NCBI RefSeq assembly: GCF_900113185.1
Contig: NZ_FOZD01000002.1
Span: forward strand, 372,001 to 436,000
Origin: Agromyces sp. CF514
GTDB lineage: Bacteria; Actinomycetota; Actinomycetes; Actinomycetales; Microbacteriaceae
Reading direction: 5' to 3'
DNA length: 64,000 nucleotides
The first letter of the stretch is position 1. Each line of letters opens with the position of its first letter. A program made the position numbers and the translations under genes. This document shows, piece by piece, positions 8,501 to 16,804 of the stretch. The notes under the pieces are model-generated. The model was not told the DNA's origin. It made no database searches and was given only the letters and a program-made list of their open reading frames with translations.

Positions 8501-10635
8501 CCGAGGGTCGCGACGACGTGGTGCCATTGGTTGTCGTTGTAGGCCTTCGGCGACTGCAGCGTCTGCCGGCTGTCGGGATTGACGCCGAAGAGCACGCGGC
8601 CCGCGGTGTCCATCCAGACGTGCCGGTCGTAGGTCGACGAGTCACCGGATGCCGACGAACCGAAGCCGACGATCTTGCCGCCGAGCGAGGAGTTGGTCTT
8701 GAACCACGCCTCCACCGCGAACGACTGGTCGCGCCAGACCTTGTCCTGCGAGATGGCACGGCCGCTGCTGGTGCCGCTGAAGCGGGCTGCCGTGTCGGTG
8801 TCGCCGTTGATGGCGCCGGCCTGGGCGAAGGTGACGCCCGAACCTCGCGTCGCGTTCGCACGTCCGAGCGTGTCGGCGACGCTCGTCGCCCCGACCGGCT
8901 CGCCCAGACGCCAGAAGTTCGTGGGCTGATCGCCCATCACGGTCGCCGCGTACGGGCTGAAGGTGCCGGATGCCGCTGCGGTGATGGTCAGCGTCGAGCC
9001 CCACGCGCTGTTGCCCAGGGGGTCGATCGCGCGCAGCCGGTAGGTGTAAGCCTGACCGGGGGTGAGGCCGGAGTCGACGAACGACATGGTCGGGCGGTCG
9101 TAGTAGCGCGACTTCTGCTGCGTCACGTACACCGGCGACGCGGTCTTCCCGTCGCGGATGACCTGGTAGGTGAGGGCCTCGTTGTCGCGATCCCAGTTCG
9201 CGATCCAGCTGGCCGTGACCACGCCGGCCGACGGCGAGGTCAGCTTCGGCACGAAGTTGTCTCCGGTCAGTCGAGGGCCGTCGGCGTTCGGCGCGATGGC
9301 GCGCGTCGCGAACCGGGCGAGACCCTGGAAGGACTTGTTGTTGATGTTCTGGAACTCGCCGCCGTAGACGACGTACCGGCCGTCGGTGTCGACGTTCCAG
9401 GGGCCCTGCCCCTGACCGGTGTAGGTTCCGGCATCCATCGACGGGTACCAGTTGAGTTCGTTCGGGGCGGGCGTGCCCGTCCAGCTGGGGTAGCCGTAGA
9501 TGTCGGCCGTGTTCGTGCCCGTGGCGGCCTTCGAGAACGCCATCGCGCGCTGGAAGTCCCACGGGTCGGTCTGGGGGAAGCCGCCCATGTTGCCGCAGTA
9601 GTGGGAGTGCCCGGCGATGTAGATCACGTCGCCGGCCGCGGCGACCGAGTAGGTGTCGCCATGGCAGTCCGCCACCCACACGATGGCGCCGGTGTCCCAG
9701 TTGGCCCGGAACGTGTTCTCGAGCGTTCCGTTGCCGTACACGTACCCCGAACCGTAGAGGCTGTCGCCGTCGGTCTCGAGGCTGTAGATCGCGGAGTCGA
9801 GCCCGCCGTTCCTGACGGAGTCGTTCACCGCGAACGGCACGATGCTGCTGCCGACCGTGGAGTCGACCGCGCCGAGACCGTACCCGGGCCGGTCGGATCC
9901 GTTGAGGGTCGTGAAGTCGCCGCCGATGGCGACCTTCGTCTCATCGGGCGACACGATCATCGAGTACGCCCTGCCTCCCGCGAGCACCGGGGCCCACGGG
10001 AGGACTGCACCGTTCACTGAGCTCGCCGCTGCGGTGAAGCCCGGTCGTGCGTTTCCGCTCACCGACGTGAAGTGACCGCTGAAGTAGACGGTGGAGTTCG
10101 TGGCATCCATCGCGTAGACGCGGTTGTTGGCCCCGACGCCGAACGAGGTGGCGACGGCGCCCGTCGCGGTGTCGAACGCGACGATGCGATTGCGGGTCTC
10201 GTTGTTCACCAGGGTGAAGTCGCCGCCCGCGTAGAGGCGCGTGCCGTCGGGCGAGGACGCGAGGACCCTGACCTGGGCGTTGACGACCGGAGCCCACGGC
10301 AGCAGGTCGCCCGTGGTGACGTCGTACGCCAGCAGGTAGGTGCGGTCGACCTCGCTCACACCCGGTGCGACGCCCGTGGGCCTCGCCTTCGTGAAGTCAC
10401 CGGCGACGTAGACGACGTTGCCGACGATCTCCTGGTCCCAGACCACGCCGTTGATCTGCGGCGCGGGCAGCGGATCGGTCGAGACGGTCGTCGGGACGCC
10501 CGTGTCGACCGGGAGGGTGTCCGCCGCGGCCGGTGCGGCGAACGCACCGATCGACATTCCGGCGGCGAGCAGAGCAAAGGTCGCAATACCGGCGGCGAAG
10601 CGCGCTCGCCACGACCTGGGTTCGGGTGTACCCAT
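5548..10635 (-). CDS. Giant secreted protein: beta-propeller, FnIII, 2 LamG, 3 PKD, 2 C-terminal beta modules (1695 aa)
   Basis: Largest of three tandem paralogues. Signal peptide about 1-39 (AAPAAADT). Delta-60-type propeller about 55-450 with the same Cys pair (VADCHGDTYS, HYCGNMGG), FnIII about 460-560, LamG about 568-785 and 795-1010, PKD about 1018-1100 and 1103-1187, beta module about 1190-1392, a third PKD about 1402-1487 and a second beta module about 1490-1695. The extra PKD plus beta-module pairs look like internal duplication compared with the 1318-aa neighbour. A frame extends upstream to 11076, but ATG 10635 has GAGGA at the right distance, a signal peptide, and promoter P2 just upstream. 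No cell-wall anchor. Function inferred only: extracellular matrix or polysaccharide binding. Confidence 0.85.
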   Translation of the reverse strand: MGTPEPRSWRARFAAGIATFALLAAGMSIGAFAAPAAADTLPVDTGVPTTVSTDPLPAPQINGVVWDQEIVGNVVYVAGDFTKARPTGVAPGVSEVDRTYLLAYDVTTGDLLPWAPVVNAQVRVLASSPDGTRLYAGGDFTLVNNETRNRIVAFDTATGAVATSFGVGANNRVYAMDATNSTVYFSGHFTSVSGNARPGFTAAASSVNGAVLPWAPVLAGGRAYSMIVSPDETKVAIGGDFTTLNGSDRPGYGLGAVDSTVGSSIVPFAVNDSVRNGGLDSAIYSLETDGDSLYGSGYVYGNGTLENTFRANWDTGAIVWVADCHGDTYSVAAAGDVIYIAGHSHYCGNMGGFPQTDPWDFQRAMAFSKAATGTNTADIYGYPSWTGTPAPNELNWYPSMDAGTYTGQGQGPWNVDTDGRYVVYGGEFQNINNKSFQGLARFATRAIAPNADGPRLTGDNFVPKLTSPSAGVVTASWIANWDRDNEALTYQVIRDGKTASPVYVTQQKSRYYDRPTMSFVDSGLTPGQAYTYRLRAIDPLGNSAWGSTLTITAAASGTFSPYAATVMGDQPTNFWRLGEPVGATSVADTLGRANATRGSGVTFAQAGAINGDTDTAARFSGTSSGRAISQDKVWRDQSFAVEAWFKTNSSLGGKIVGFGSSASGDSSTYDRHVWMDTAGRVLFGVNPDSRQTLQSPKAYNDNQWHHVVATLGTGGTALYVDGLRVGLNPGVTAAQSFWGYWRIGGDNTWSAAKNFTGTIDDVAVYPKPLTAAQVQKHYVDSGRTVAAVPAAPADAYGAAVYGAGPLMYWRLGEASGTTAVDAGTQGMNGGIVGTYTRGAAGALVGVADTATKFTAGFVAASTQQASVTTYSTEAWFKTSTTKGGKITGFGDSRTGLSTTYDRHVYMQDNGLLVFGTKNGGTTTTIKTAVAYNDGNWHHVVATQSTAGMRLYVDGELAGTDPMAAAQSYNGYWRAGGDRTGGSTNSYLDGTVDEFAVYQYALSATAVRSHYQVGLDIVPNIAPTASFTASSVDRTSSFDASASGDSDGTISSFAWDFGDGQAGTGVNPTHEYAAAGSYLVTLTVTDNDGATATAAHSVIAVNANVPPVAGFTATVAAQTVTFDSSSSTDSDGTIVDSAWNFGDGKTGSGANVSHLYGAAGTYDVTLTVTDNRGAVATKTAQVTVTASPVSIELASDEFERSVTGGWGTAPVGGAWTVSSAANSSVSGGTAILVHGANATRKTTLDGLSVKDVTVTGDFAVDKAVVGGSAYAGLNVRQVGTDYYQARLRFQAGGVLALQVMQGDSTLIANANLPLTYTAGQAVTLKAQISGTSPTTIQAKAWTAGTAEPATWSITTTSQAAGLQAAGKVGITGYVSSAVTSVPLAISLDHYRVATGDGNVPPPNTPPTAAFTSAVDHLGVQFDASTSSDADGTIATYAWDFGDGQTGSGATASHTYANPGDYVVKLTVTDDDGATATKSATVTTSAPEPIVLASDDFSRSVATGWGSAVIGGAWQSTVNSSYNVTGGRGIFLHGTAGTTRHAVLPGVSATGTTSQVAVTIDKDVAVGQTVAGIVGRQVGTDFYQGRIRVQPGGAVSLQLMRGASTVLSNATVSGLTFAAGDTLMLKVTVVGTNPTTISGRIWKAGTPEPIDWQSTVTDATAAMQAAGSVGLESYISASATNVPITVAFDDFITREAH

Positions 10636-10686
10636 CGTGTCCTCAATCGGTAGCGGAGGGCTGACATTGTCCCCCGACAGGCACCG

Positions 10687-10735
10687 AATATACGACTGGA
10701 GCGTGCCCGCCGATGCTCCCCAATCCGGGGGGCGA
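10687..10735 (-). promoter_or_regulatory. Promoter P2: GGGG-type activator motif plus -10 box
   Basis: Minus strand: TCGCCCCCCGGATTGGGG (10735-10718), 25 nt, then TATATT (10692-10687). Predicted start about 45 nt before the ATG at 10635. The motif overlaps the terminator hairpin of the gene upstream. Confidence 0.55.
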
Positions 10736-10750
10736 TGGGCGGATCGCCCC
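10729..10750 (-). terminator. Short hairpin after the 1088-aa protein gene
   Basis: GGGGCGAT / ATCGCCCC, 8-bp stem with a 6-nt loop, 14 nt after the stop of the 1088-aa protein gene. One arm is part of the P2 GGGG motif, so regulator binding and termination may interfere. Confidence 0.4.
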
Positions 10751-10763
10751 TCGGAAGGCGCCG

Positions 10764-13700
10764 TCAGGGCAGGATCGTCGCGACGAGATCGTCGTAGCGA
10801 ACCGCGTTCGGAGCGTTCGTCGCGGCGCCGGACAGGTAGCCCTCGATGCCGATGACACCGGCCGCCTGGAGCGCCGCGCTGCTCGAGTTCGCGGTGAGCT
10901 GCCAGGCCGACGGCTCCGGGGAGCCGGACTGCCACGCCTTCGCACGGAGGGTGGTCGGACCCGTTCCGGTCGCCTGCACCCGGAGCATCACCTGCTGCCC
11001 TCCGGCGCAGCTCAACCCGGCGACGTCGACGTTCGCGAGCACGACCGTCGAGCCCTCGTTCAGCTGCAGCGTGCACGCGCCGTTCGTGAGGAACCTGATC
11101 CGGGCCTGGTAGAACGACGAGCCCACCTGCCTGACCACCGAGCCCGCCGTGGCCGCGCCCCCGGCAGCCGTCTTCTCGAGCGACATCCGCACGACGAGGT
11201 CGACCGACGAGGTCGGGTTGATCGGCAGCGTCGCGTGCCGGGTGAGGCCGGGCGAGTAGCTCGTGATGCCGGAGCCGCCGCCGACCTGGAACCCCGACGA
11301 GTCGTTGATCGCCCAGGTGCCGCCGACCGGTGCGACGCCCCAGCTCCCCGTCAGGGTGCGGGCGAAGTCGTCCTGGGCCACGACGCCGGGCGGCGGTGGC
11401 GGCACGTCCTCGTCGATCACGACCTGGCGCGTCGTGACCGCGGTGGCGCCGTCATCGTCCGTGACCGTCAACGTGACGGTGTAGGTGCCGGGATTGGCGT
11501 ACGTCCGCGTCGCGGTCAGGCCGGATGCCGTCGACCCGTCGCCGAACTGCCACGCGTAGGCCTGGATCGTGCCGTCCTGATCGCTGGAGCCCGTCGCGTC
11601 GACGTCGACGGTGAACGCATCGATCGTCGTGCTGAAGGAGGCGGTCGGCGATTGGTTGACCGGTCCGCCGCCCCCGCCGGTGCGGCCGACCTGGTAGTGC
11701 TGGGCGATGCGCGACGGGGCCAGCACGGTCTTGTACACGGCCACTTCGTCGAGGTCGCCCGAGAAGTTCTGGTTGCCCGCGGGAGTCGCGTCGCCGCCGA
11801 TCTTCCAGTAGCCGGGGAAGTTCCGGCCGTAGATCGTCTCGACCCGGTTCGCGACCTGCTGGCCGTCGACGTACAAGCGCATCCCGTCCGGGCCGAGCGT
11901 CGCGACCGCGTGGTGCCAGTTGCCGTCGTTGTAGCCGGCCCCGCTCTGCAGCGTGCGGTTCTGGGTGTCGAAAACCGTCCAGGACACGCGCCCGCCGTTC
12001 AGGTAGAGCGATCGGTTGTGCGTGCCCGAGGTGCCGGTCGCAGACCCGTTGTCGCCGAATCCGAGGATCTTGCCGCTGCTCGAGGTGGTGCGGAACCAGG
12101 CTTCCGCGGTCATCGAGTCGTCGGGCCAGACCGGCACGGTCGTCGCCGCCCGCCCGTTCGAGCTTCCGTCGAATCTCGCCGCGGTGTTCGTGTCACCTGC
12201 GATGCCGCCGGCGACGCCCTCCGTCACCCCGGAACCGCTCGATGCGTCGAGCTGGTTGGGCGTGCCGAACGAGAGGGTGGTGTTGGCGGTCGGTCCGGCG
12301 GAGTTGGCCAGGGTCGAACCCGTGCCATCGCCCATGCGGTAGTACCAGGTGGGACTGTCGGCGAAGACCGCCAGCGCATAGGCGCTCGGAGCGGACCCGG
12401 TGCCCGCGGTGGTCGAGACGGATTGCGACCAGGCCACGTTGCCGAACGGATCCGTCGCGCTCACGCGATACGAGACCCCCGAGCCCGGAGGACGATCGGT
12501 GTCGACGTACGTCATGGTCGGGCGATCCCAGAACTGCGAGAACCCGGTGAGCGTCACGATCGGGCTCGCGGTGTCGCCGTTGCGATACACGCGGTAGACG
12601 AGGCGCTCGTTGTCGCGGTCGTGGTTCGCCGGCCAGCTCACCCGGACGGCACCGGATCCGAACGGTGCGGCGTTCACCGACCACCCGGAGCTCTCGCGAG
12701 GCCCGTCGGTGTCCGGCGCGATCGCCGAGATCGCGAATCGAGACAGGCCCTGCTGGCCGACTCCGTTCACCTGCGTGAACTCGCCCGCGTAGGCGACGTA
12801 CTGGTCGTTCGCCTGCACGGTCCACGGGCCCTGGTACTGGCCGGTGAAGTTGCCGAGGTTGATGTCGGGGAAGAAGGCCAGGGGCCGTGTCGCCGGCTTG
12901 CCGTAGTTGATGTTCTCCCTGACCACGCTGAAGGGCGCCTTGGTGAAGGCCAGTGCGCGCTGGAACGTCCGAGGGTCGCGCTCCGGGAAGGAGCCGACCC
13001 ACTCGCACTGGTGGGGGTGGCCCGCGACGTAGACGACGCCGCCCTGCGAGGCGGACCCGTACTCGTCACCGCGGCAGTCCGCCATCCAGATGAGGTTCAG
13101 GGTCGCCCAGTCCATGCGGAAGGTGCCCTCGGTGTTGCCGGTCCCGCTGGAGGAGAGCAGCACGTAGCCCGAGCCGTAGACGCTGTCGCCGTCGGAGCTC
13201 ATGCCGTAGATCGCGGCCGAGTTCCCGGCGTTCCGGATGATGTTGTTGGCCGGGGTCGAGACCGTGGAGCCGGTGGTCGAGTTCACCCCGACGAGTCCGA
13301 AGCCGGGGTTCGCGCTCCCGTTCGCCGAGAGGAAGCTCCCCCCGATCACGACCTTCGCGCCGTCGGGGGACACCTCCATGGCATAGGCGCGGCCGTCGGT
13401 CAGCACCGGCGCCCACGCGGTCGTCGCGCCGTCGGAGGCTGCGGCAGCCGCAGCACGGCCGGGGCGGGAGACGCCGCCCGCGCTGGTCAGGTTGCCCGCG
13501 AAGAAGACGGTCGTGTTCGACGCCGTCACGGCGAAGAGCTCACCGTTCGCGGAGGCGTTGAACCCCGTGATCACGGCCCCGGTCGCGGTGTCGAACGCGA
13601 CGATCCGGCTGCGCGCGGCACCGTTCACCGTGGTGAACGCCCCCACGACGTACAGGATGCTCCCGTCGGGCGACGTGTCCATCGCGCGGACCTGGCCGTT

Positions 13701-14030
13701 CAGGTTTGGCGCCCACGAGGTGAGCTGGCCGGTGCTCAGCCGGTACGAGAGCAGGTGCGTCCGGACGACGGTGCTCGCACCGGGTGCCGCGCCGGCCGGA
13801 CGTGCGGCGCTGAAGTTGCCGCCGACGAACACCGTGTCGCCGACGATCGCCTGATCCCACGCGACGCCGTTCAGCTGCGCGGTCGGCAGCGAATCGCTGG
13901 AGACGGTGGCCGGGAGGCCGGGCTCCGGCGCCGTGTCGGCTCGGGCCGGCGAGGCGATGAACACCGCGGCCAAGGCGGCGATCGTCGCTGCGACCGTGAG
14001 TGCTGCTGGAGTTCCGAGCCTGCTTCGCAT
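10764..14030 (-). CDS. Giant secreted protein: beta-propeller, FnIII, LamG, PKD, C-terminal beta module (1088 aa)
   Basis: Shortest and most diverged of the three paralogues. Signal peptide about 1-32 (SPARADTAPE). Delta-60-type propeller about 45-440, with the Cys pair kept in MADCRGDEYG and HPHQCEWVGS. Then FnIII about 440-545, a single LamG about 550-790 (HHAVATLGPDGMRLYVDG), a PKD about 795-880 (AWQFGDGS) and the C-terminal beta module about 885-1088. The second LamG present in the two paralogues is missing. ATG 14030 has GAGGTT about 8 nt upstream. It has its own promoter (P3). No anchor motif. Like its neighbours it probably works outside the cell with the polysaccharide made by this locus; that is inference. 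Confidence 0.85.
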   Translation of the reverse strand: MRSRLGTPAALTVAATIAALAAVFIASPARADTAPEPGLPATVSSDSLPTAQLNGVAWDQAIVGDTVFVGGNFSAARPAGAAPGASTVVRTHLLSYRLSTGQLTSWAPNLNGQVRAMDTSPDGSILYVVGAFTTVNGAARSRIVAFDTATGAVITGFNASANGELFAVTASNTTVFFAGNLTSAGGVSRPGRAAAAAASDGATTAWAPVLTDGRAYAMEVSPDGAKVVIGGSFLSANGSANPGFGLVGVNSTTGSTVSTPANNIIRNAGNSAAIYGMSSDGDSVYGSGYVLLSSSGTGNTEGTFRMDWATLNLIWMADCRGDEYGSASQGGVVYVAGHPHQCEWVGSFPERDPRTFQRALAFTKAPFSVVRENINYGKPATRPLAFFPDINLGNFTGQYQGPWTVQANDQYVAYAGEFTQVNGVGQQGLSRFAISAIAPDTDGPRESSGWSVNAAPFGSGAVRVSWPANHDRDNERLVYRVYRNGDTASPIVTLTGFSQFWDRPTMTYVDTDRPPGSGVSYRVSATDPFGNVAWSQSVSTTAGTGSAPSAYALAVFADSPTWYYRMGDGTGSTLANSAGPTANTTLSFGTPNQLDASSGSGVTEGVAGGIAGDTNTAARFDGSSNGRAATTVPVWPDDSMTAEAWFRTTSSSGKILGFGDNGSATGTSGTHNRSLYLNGGRVSWTVFDTQNRTLQSGAGYNDGNWHHAVATLGPDGMRLYVDGQQVANRVETIYGRNFPGYWKIGGDATPAGNQNFSGDLDEVAVYKTVLAPSRIAQHYQVGRTGGGGGPVNQSPTASFSTTIDAFTVDVDATGSSDQDGTIQAYAWQFGDGSTASGLTATRTYANPGTYTVTLTVTDDDGATAVTTRQVVIDEDVPPPPPGVVAQDDFARTLTGSWGVAPVGGTWAINDSSGFQVGGGSGITSYSPGLTRHATLPINPTSSVDLVVRMSLEKTAAGGAATAGSVVRQVGSSFYQARIRFLTNGACTLQLNEGSTVVLANVDVAGLSCAGGQQVMLRVQATGTGPTTLRAKAWQSGSPEPSAWQLTANSSSAALQAAGVIGIEGYLSGAATNAPNAVRYDDLVATILP

Positions 14031-14086
14031 TGGGCCAACCTCGATCCGTCACGACGGGTCCTCGAGCGTAGGGCGAGTATTCCTCG

Positions 14087-14133
14087 AATCTAATCTCGCG
14101 GTCGCGCAGCCACCTCCCCCCGTATGAGGGGTT
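14087..14133 (-). promoter_or_regulatory. Promoter P3: GGGG-type activator motif plus -10 box
   Basis: Minus strand: GAACCCCTCATACGGGG (14133-14118; the G run continues to 14116), 23-25 nt depending on which Gs count, then TAGATT (14092-14087). Predicted start about 50 nt before the ATG at 14030. Confidence 0.55.
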
Positions 14134-14152
14134 CGTGACGGGGACGGGCGGG

Positions 14153-14845
14153 TCAGCGCGGCACGGAACCGTGGAACTGGAGCGGTGCGTACTCGAGCGC
14201 GTAGTCGACCATGATCGTCACGTCGCCCCGTTCGGACTTCGGCACCGAGAAGATGTACACGGCCTCTGCGGTGCCGCCGGCCGGCACCGCGGCAGGGAAC
14301 GGCTTACCGCCCGGCTCGCGCAGCTCGGGAGCCGGCGTCAGGTCCTCCCCGAAGTAGGCGGTGACCGCCGCGTTCGCGAGCGACGACTGCGCGTCGGTCT
14401 CGTTGGCGATCTCCACGGTCACGCGGATCGACGGCGCCGCGACCTCGCCCGGACCCTGCGCCTCGCCCTCCACCGCCTCGATCGAGGTGATCCTGGCGGT
14501 CAGGGCGGGTGCGATCTCGGCGGGTTCGTCGATGGGCACCGGGTCGGCGGGCGGCGGCTGCTCGACCGCCGAAGGGGCCACGGACGGCACGGTCGGCAGC
14601 GGGGCCTCCGTCGCCGGTGCGGTCGTCGCCGGCGGGGCCGACGGCGAGGCCGAGGCCGATGCATCGGTCGGAGCGCCGACCGACGCCTTCGGCGATCCGC
14701 CCGAGAGCAGGGGGATCACGACGAAGGCGATGATGATGATCGCGACGATGATCCCGCTGACGACGAGCACGGTGCGCCGACTGCCGCCACCACTCGGCTC
14801 GTCTTCGTCATCGTCGATTCCGATTCGGGGGTCGGTGTTCGGCAT
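14153..14845 (-). CDS. Membrane-anchored ectodomain protein (230 aa), function unknown
   Basis: Acidic cytosolic N-terminus (IDDDEDEP), one TM helix about 25-48, then a low-complexity Pro/Ala/Ser/Thr linker about 50-115 and a globular beta-type domain about 115-230 (VTVEIANETDAQ, TAYFGEDL, VYIFSVPK) resembling the small Ig-like domains of DUF4352 proteins. ATG has GGAG upstream. It lies 76 nt after the cytidylyltransferase gene and is probably transcribed from P4. The outward-facing domain and location suggest an envelope role in polysaccharide or giant-protein handling. No specific family was recognised. It shares layout, though not obvious sequence, with the pair at 30897-32776. Confidence 0.65.
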   Translation of the reverse strand: MPNTDPRIGIDDDEDEPSGGGSRRTVLVVSGIIVAIIIIAFVVIPLLSGGSPKASVGAPTDASASASPSAPPATTAPATEAPLPTVPSVAPSAVEQPPPADPVPIDEPAEIAPALTARITSIEAVEGEAQGPGEVAAPSIRVTVEIANETDAQSSLANAAVTAYFGEDLTPAPELREPGGKPFPAAVPAGGTAEAVYIFSVPKSERGDVTIMVDYALEYAPLQFHGSVPR

Positions 14846-14921
14846 CTCGGGCTCCGTGGGTCAGGGGTGAGGTAGGGCTCGTTCGATCCGAGTCGCGGAG
14901 CAGGGCCCGCGACGCGGTCGA

Positions 14922-15374
14922 TCACTCGGGTTCGCCGACGGCGGCCGCGGGTCTGGACGAGATGGCATCGAGCGCCAGGCGGAGGGCCGTGCTCGACGTG
15001 TGGACGGTGTAGGGGAAGTACACGACCTCGACGCCCACGGCCGCGAACTCGCGCTCGAGCCGGTGGCCCTCGTCGGTGCCGCGCCAGTCGTCGCCCTTGA
15101 AGAAGCGGTCGAAGCGGAGCTCGCGCCAGGTGTCGAGCTTGTCGGGCAGCACCTCGGCGTGCACCTGGTCGACGAAATCGATGTGGCGCACGATCTCCAT
15201 GCGCTCGCGGAGCGGCACGACCGGCGCCCGGCCCTTGCGGAGCTCGAGCAACTCGTCGGAGACGACGCCGGCGATCAGGAAGTCGCACTCGCTGCGCGCG
15301 TGCTTCAGGATGTTGAGGTGGCCGACGTGGAACAGGTCGAACGCCCCCGCCGCATACCCGATTCTCGTCGACAT
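14922..15374 (-). CDS. TagD-like cytidylyltransferase/nucleotidyltransferase (150 aa)
   Basis: Small Rossmann-type nucleotidyltransferase. GYAAGAFDLFHVGHLNILK at the N-terminus contains the HxGH nucleotide-binding motif, and HTSSTALR near the C-terminus fits the family's STT-like segment. Length suits glycerol-3-phosphate cytidylyltransferase-like enzymes, which make CDP-glycerol or similar activated alcohols for envelope polymers. The actual substrate cannot be read from sequence. ATG 15374 is preferred over an upstream ATG because of AGGAGAGG just upstream and the family's short N-terminus. It is the first gene after promoter P4, divergent from the glycosyltransferase operon. Confidence 0.8.
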   Translation of the reverse strand: MSTRIGYAAGAFDLFHVGHLNILKHARSECDFLIAGVVSDELLELRKGRAPVVPLRERMEIVRHIDFVDQVHAEVLPDKLDTWRELRFDRFFKGDDWRGTDEGHRLEREFAAVGVEVVYFPYTVHTSSTALRLALDAISSRPAAAVGEPE

Positions 15375-15437
15375 CCGACTGCCTCTCCTGGTTCGGAACG
15401 GGTCGGCTCCAAGCCGCCGTCCCCCGCGCATGCGACG

Positions 15438-15483
15438 AATGTAGACGATCCGCGCGGACGGCAGCAGCCCCAGCTCGGGGTAC
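15438..15483 (-). promoter_or_regulatory. Promoter P4: GGGG-type activator motif plus -10 box
   Basis: Minus strand: GTACCCCGAGCTGGGG (15483-15468), exactly 24 nt, then TACATT (15443-15438). Predicted start about 57 nt before the ATG at 15374. Back-to-back with P5; the two motifs are 37 bp apart. Confidence 0.6.
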
Positions 15484-15520
15484 GCCGGAGCTCGTGAACC
15501 TCGGTGTTCACGCCCCGGTC

Positions 15521-15566
15521 ACCCTCTGTTTGGGGGTGCGCCGGGCGGGCATCCTGATCTTAGACT
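15521..15566 (+). promoter_or_regulatory. Promoter P5: GGGG-type activator motif plus -10 box
   Basis: ACCCTCTGTTTGGGGG (15521-15536), exactly 24 nt, then TAGACT (15561-15566). Predicted start about 55 nt before the ATG at 15629. The spacer contains GGCATCCT directly upstream of the -10 region, as in P1. Confidence 0.6.
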
Positions 15567-15628
15567 CGCAGCACCGATCACCGTAGGTGCCGAACGGCGC
15601 CGAACCCGAATGGTGTCAGGAGCCTCCG

Positions 15629-16804
15629 ATGCACGCCGATCAGGTCACCGCCGACCGCCGTCCCGTCGTGCGCATCCTCGGCACGCACGGGATCCCCGCG
15701 GCCTACGGCGGGTTCGAGACGGCGGCCGAGAACGTGGCGATCCACCTCCGCGACGGCGGTTGGCGTCCGGTCGTCTACTGCCAGGCCGATGGCGACGGGC
15801 CGATCGTCGAAGACGTCTGGAACGGCATCGACCGAGTCACGATCCAGGTCGGCCGCGACGGATGGCTCGGCACCTCGCTCTTCGATCTGCGTTCGATCCG
15901 CCATGCCTGCCGGTTCCGTGATCCGTGCATCACGTTCGGATACAACACGGCCGTGTTCAACCTCGCGCAGGCGATGCTGGGCATCACGAACGTCATCAAC
16001 ATGGACGGCATCGAGTGGTCTCGCGCGCGATGGGGATGGCCCAGGCAGGCGATCCTCTACGTCAACGAGCGGATCGCCTGCTGGGTGGGCGACGCGCTCA
16101 TCGCCGACCATCCGGTGATCGAGGAGTACCTCGCCCGCAAGGCCCGCCGCAGCAAGCTGCACACCATCACGTACGGGGCGAACGCCGTCGGCGAGGCGCC
16201 GACCGAGCCGGTGACGGCGCTCGGCCTCGAGCCGGGCTCGTACCTCACGATCATCTGCCGGCCCATCCCCGAGAACTCGATCCTCGAACTCGTGACGGCG
16301 TTCTCGCGCCGGACTCGCGGGGTCAAGCTCGCCGTGCTCGGCACGTACGGCGACGACGATCCGTTCCACCGGGCCGTCCGAGAGGCCGCGAGCGACGAGG
16401 TCGTCTTCGTGGGATCCGTCTACGACCCCGCCGAGCTCGCCGCGATCCGGTTCCACTCGCTCGCGTACCTCCACGGGCACACGGTGGGAGGCACCAACCC
16501 GTCGCTCGTCGAGGCGATGGCCGCCGGCAACCCGGTGCTGGCCCACGACAACCCGTACAACCGGTGGGTCGCGGCCGACGGAGCGCTCTACTTCTCGACG
16601 ATCGACGAGGCGGCCGATCGGTTGGACGACCTCATCGGTTCGGCGCGACTGCGGTCGACGCTCAGCGCGAGGGTCCGTGCGCGGCATGCCGCCGAGTTCA
16701 CCTGGCAGCGAGTCGCCGGCCAGTACCAGGCGCTCCTCGAAACCGCATCGGGCATCTCGCCGGAAGACAGCGCCCCGGCAGCACTCACAGGAGGCATCGC
16801 ATGA
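15629..16804 (+). CDS. Glycosyltransferase, DUF1972/rhamnosyltransferase-like (391 aa)
   Basis: GT-B glycosyltransferase of the DUF1972 plus GT4 type, transferring a sugar (often rhamnose in characterised relatives) onto a growing glycan at the inner membrane face. GTHGIPAAYGGFETAAEN at about 18-35 is the DUF1972 signature. GGTNPSLVEAMAAGNPVLA at about 287 is the nucleotide-sugar-binding end of GT4 enzymes. ATG 15629 is chosen over an in-frame start 14 codons upstream because AGGAG lies 7-11 nt before it. First gene of a four-gene operon; its stop overlaps the next start (GCATGA). Sugar specificity unknown. Confidence 0.85.
   Translation: MHADQVTADRRPVVRILGTHGIPAAYGGFETAAENVAIHLRDGGWRPVVYCQADGDGPIVEDVWNGIDRVTIQVGRDGWLGTSLFDLRSIRHACRFRDPCITFGYNTAVFNLAQAMLGITNVINMDGIEWSRARWGWPRQAILYVNERIACWVGDALIADHPVIEEYLARKARRSKLHTITYGANAVGEAPTEPVTALGLEPGSYLTIICRPIPENSILELVTAFSRRTRGVKLAVLGTYGDDDPFHRAVREAASDEVVFVGSVYDPAELAAIRFHSLAYLHGHTVGGTNPSLVEAMAAGNPVLAHDNPYNRWVAADGALYFSTIDEAADRLDDLIGSARLRSTLSARVRARHAAEFTWQRVAGQYQALLETASGISPEDSAPAALTGGIA

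Noticed and set aside
1269-10020. Very long plus-strand open frames opposite the giant protein genes (about 1320 and 1527 codons)
   Set aside because: Arg/Val/Gly/Asp-rich shadows caused by high third-position GC on the minus strand; no domains, ribosome sites or signal peptides.
10636-11076. Upstream extension of the 1695-aa protein
   Set aside because: Overlaps the 3' end of the neighbouring gene, lacks homology, and would place promoter P2 and the signal peptide inside the coding region.
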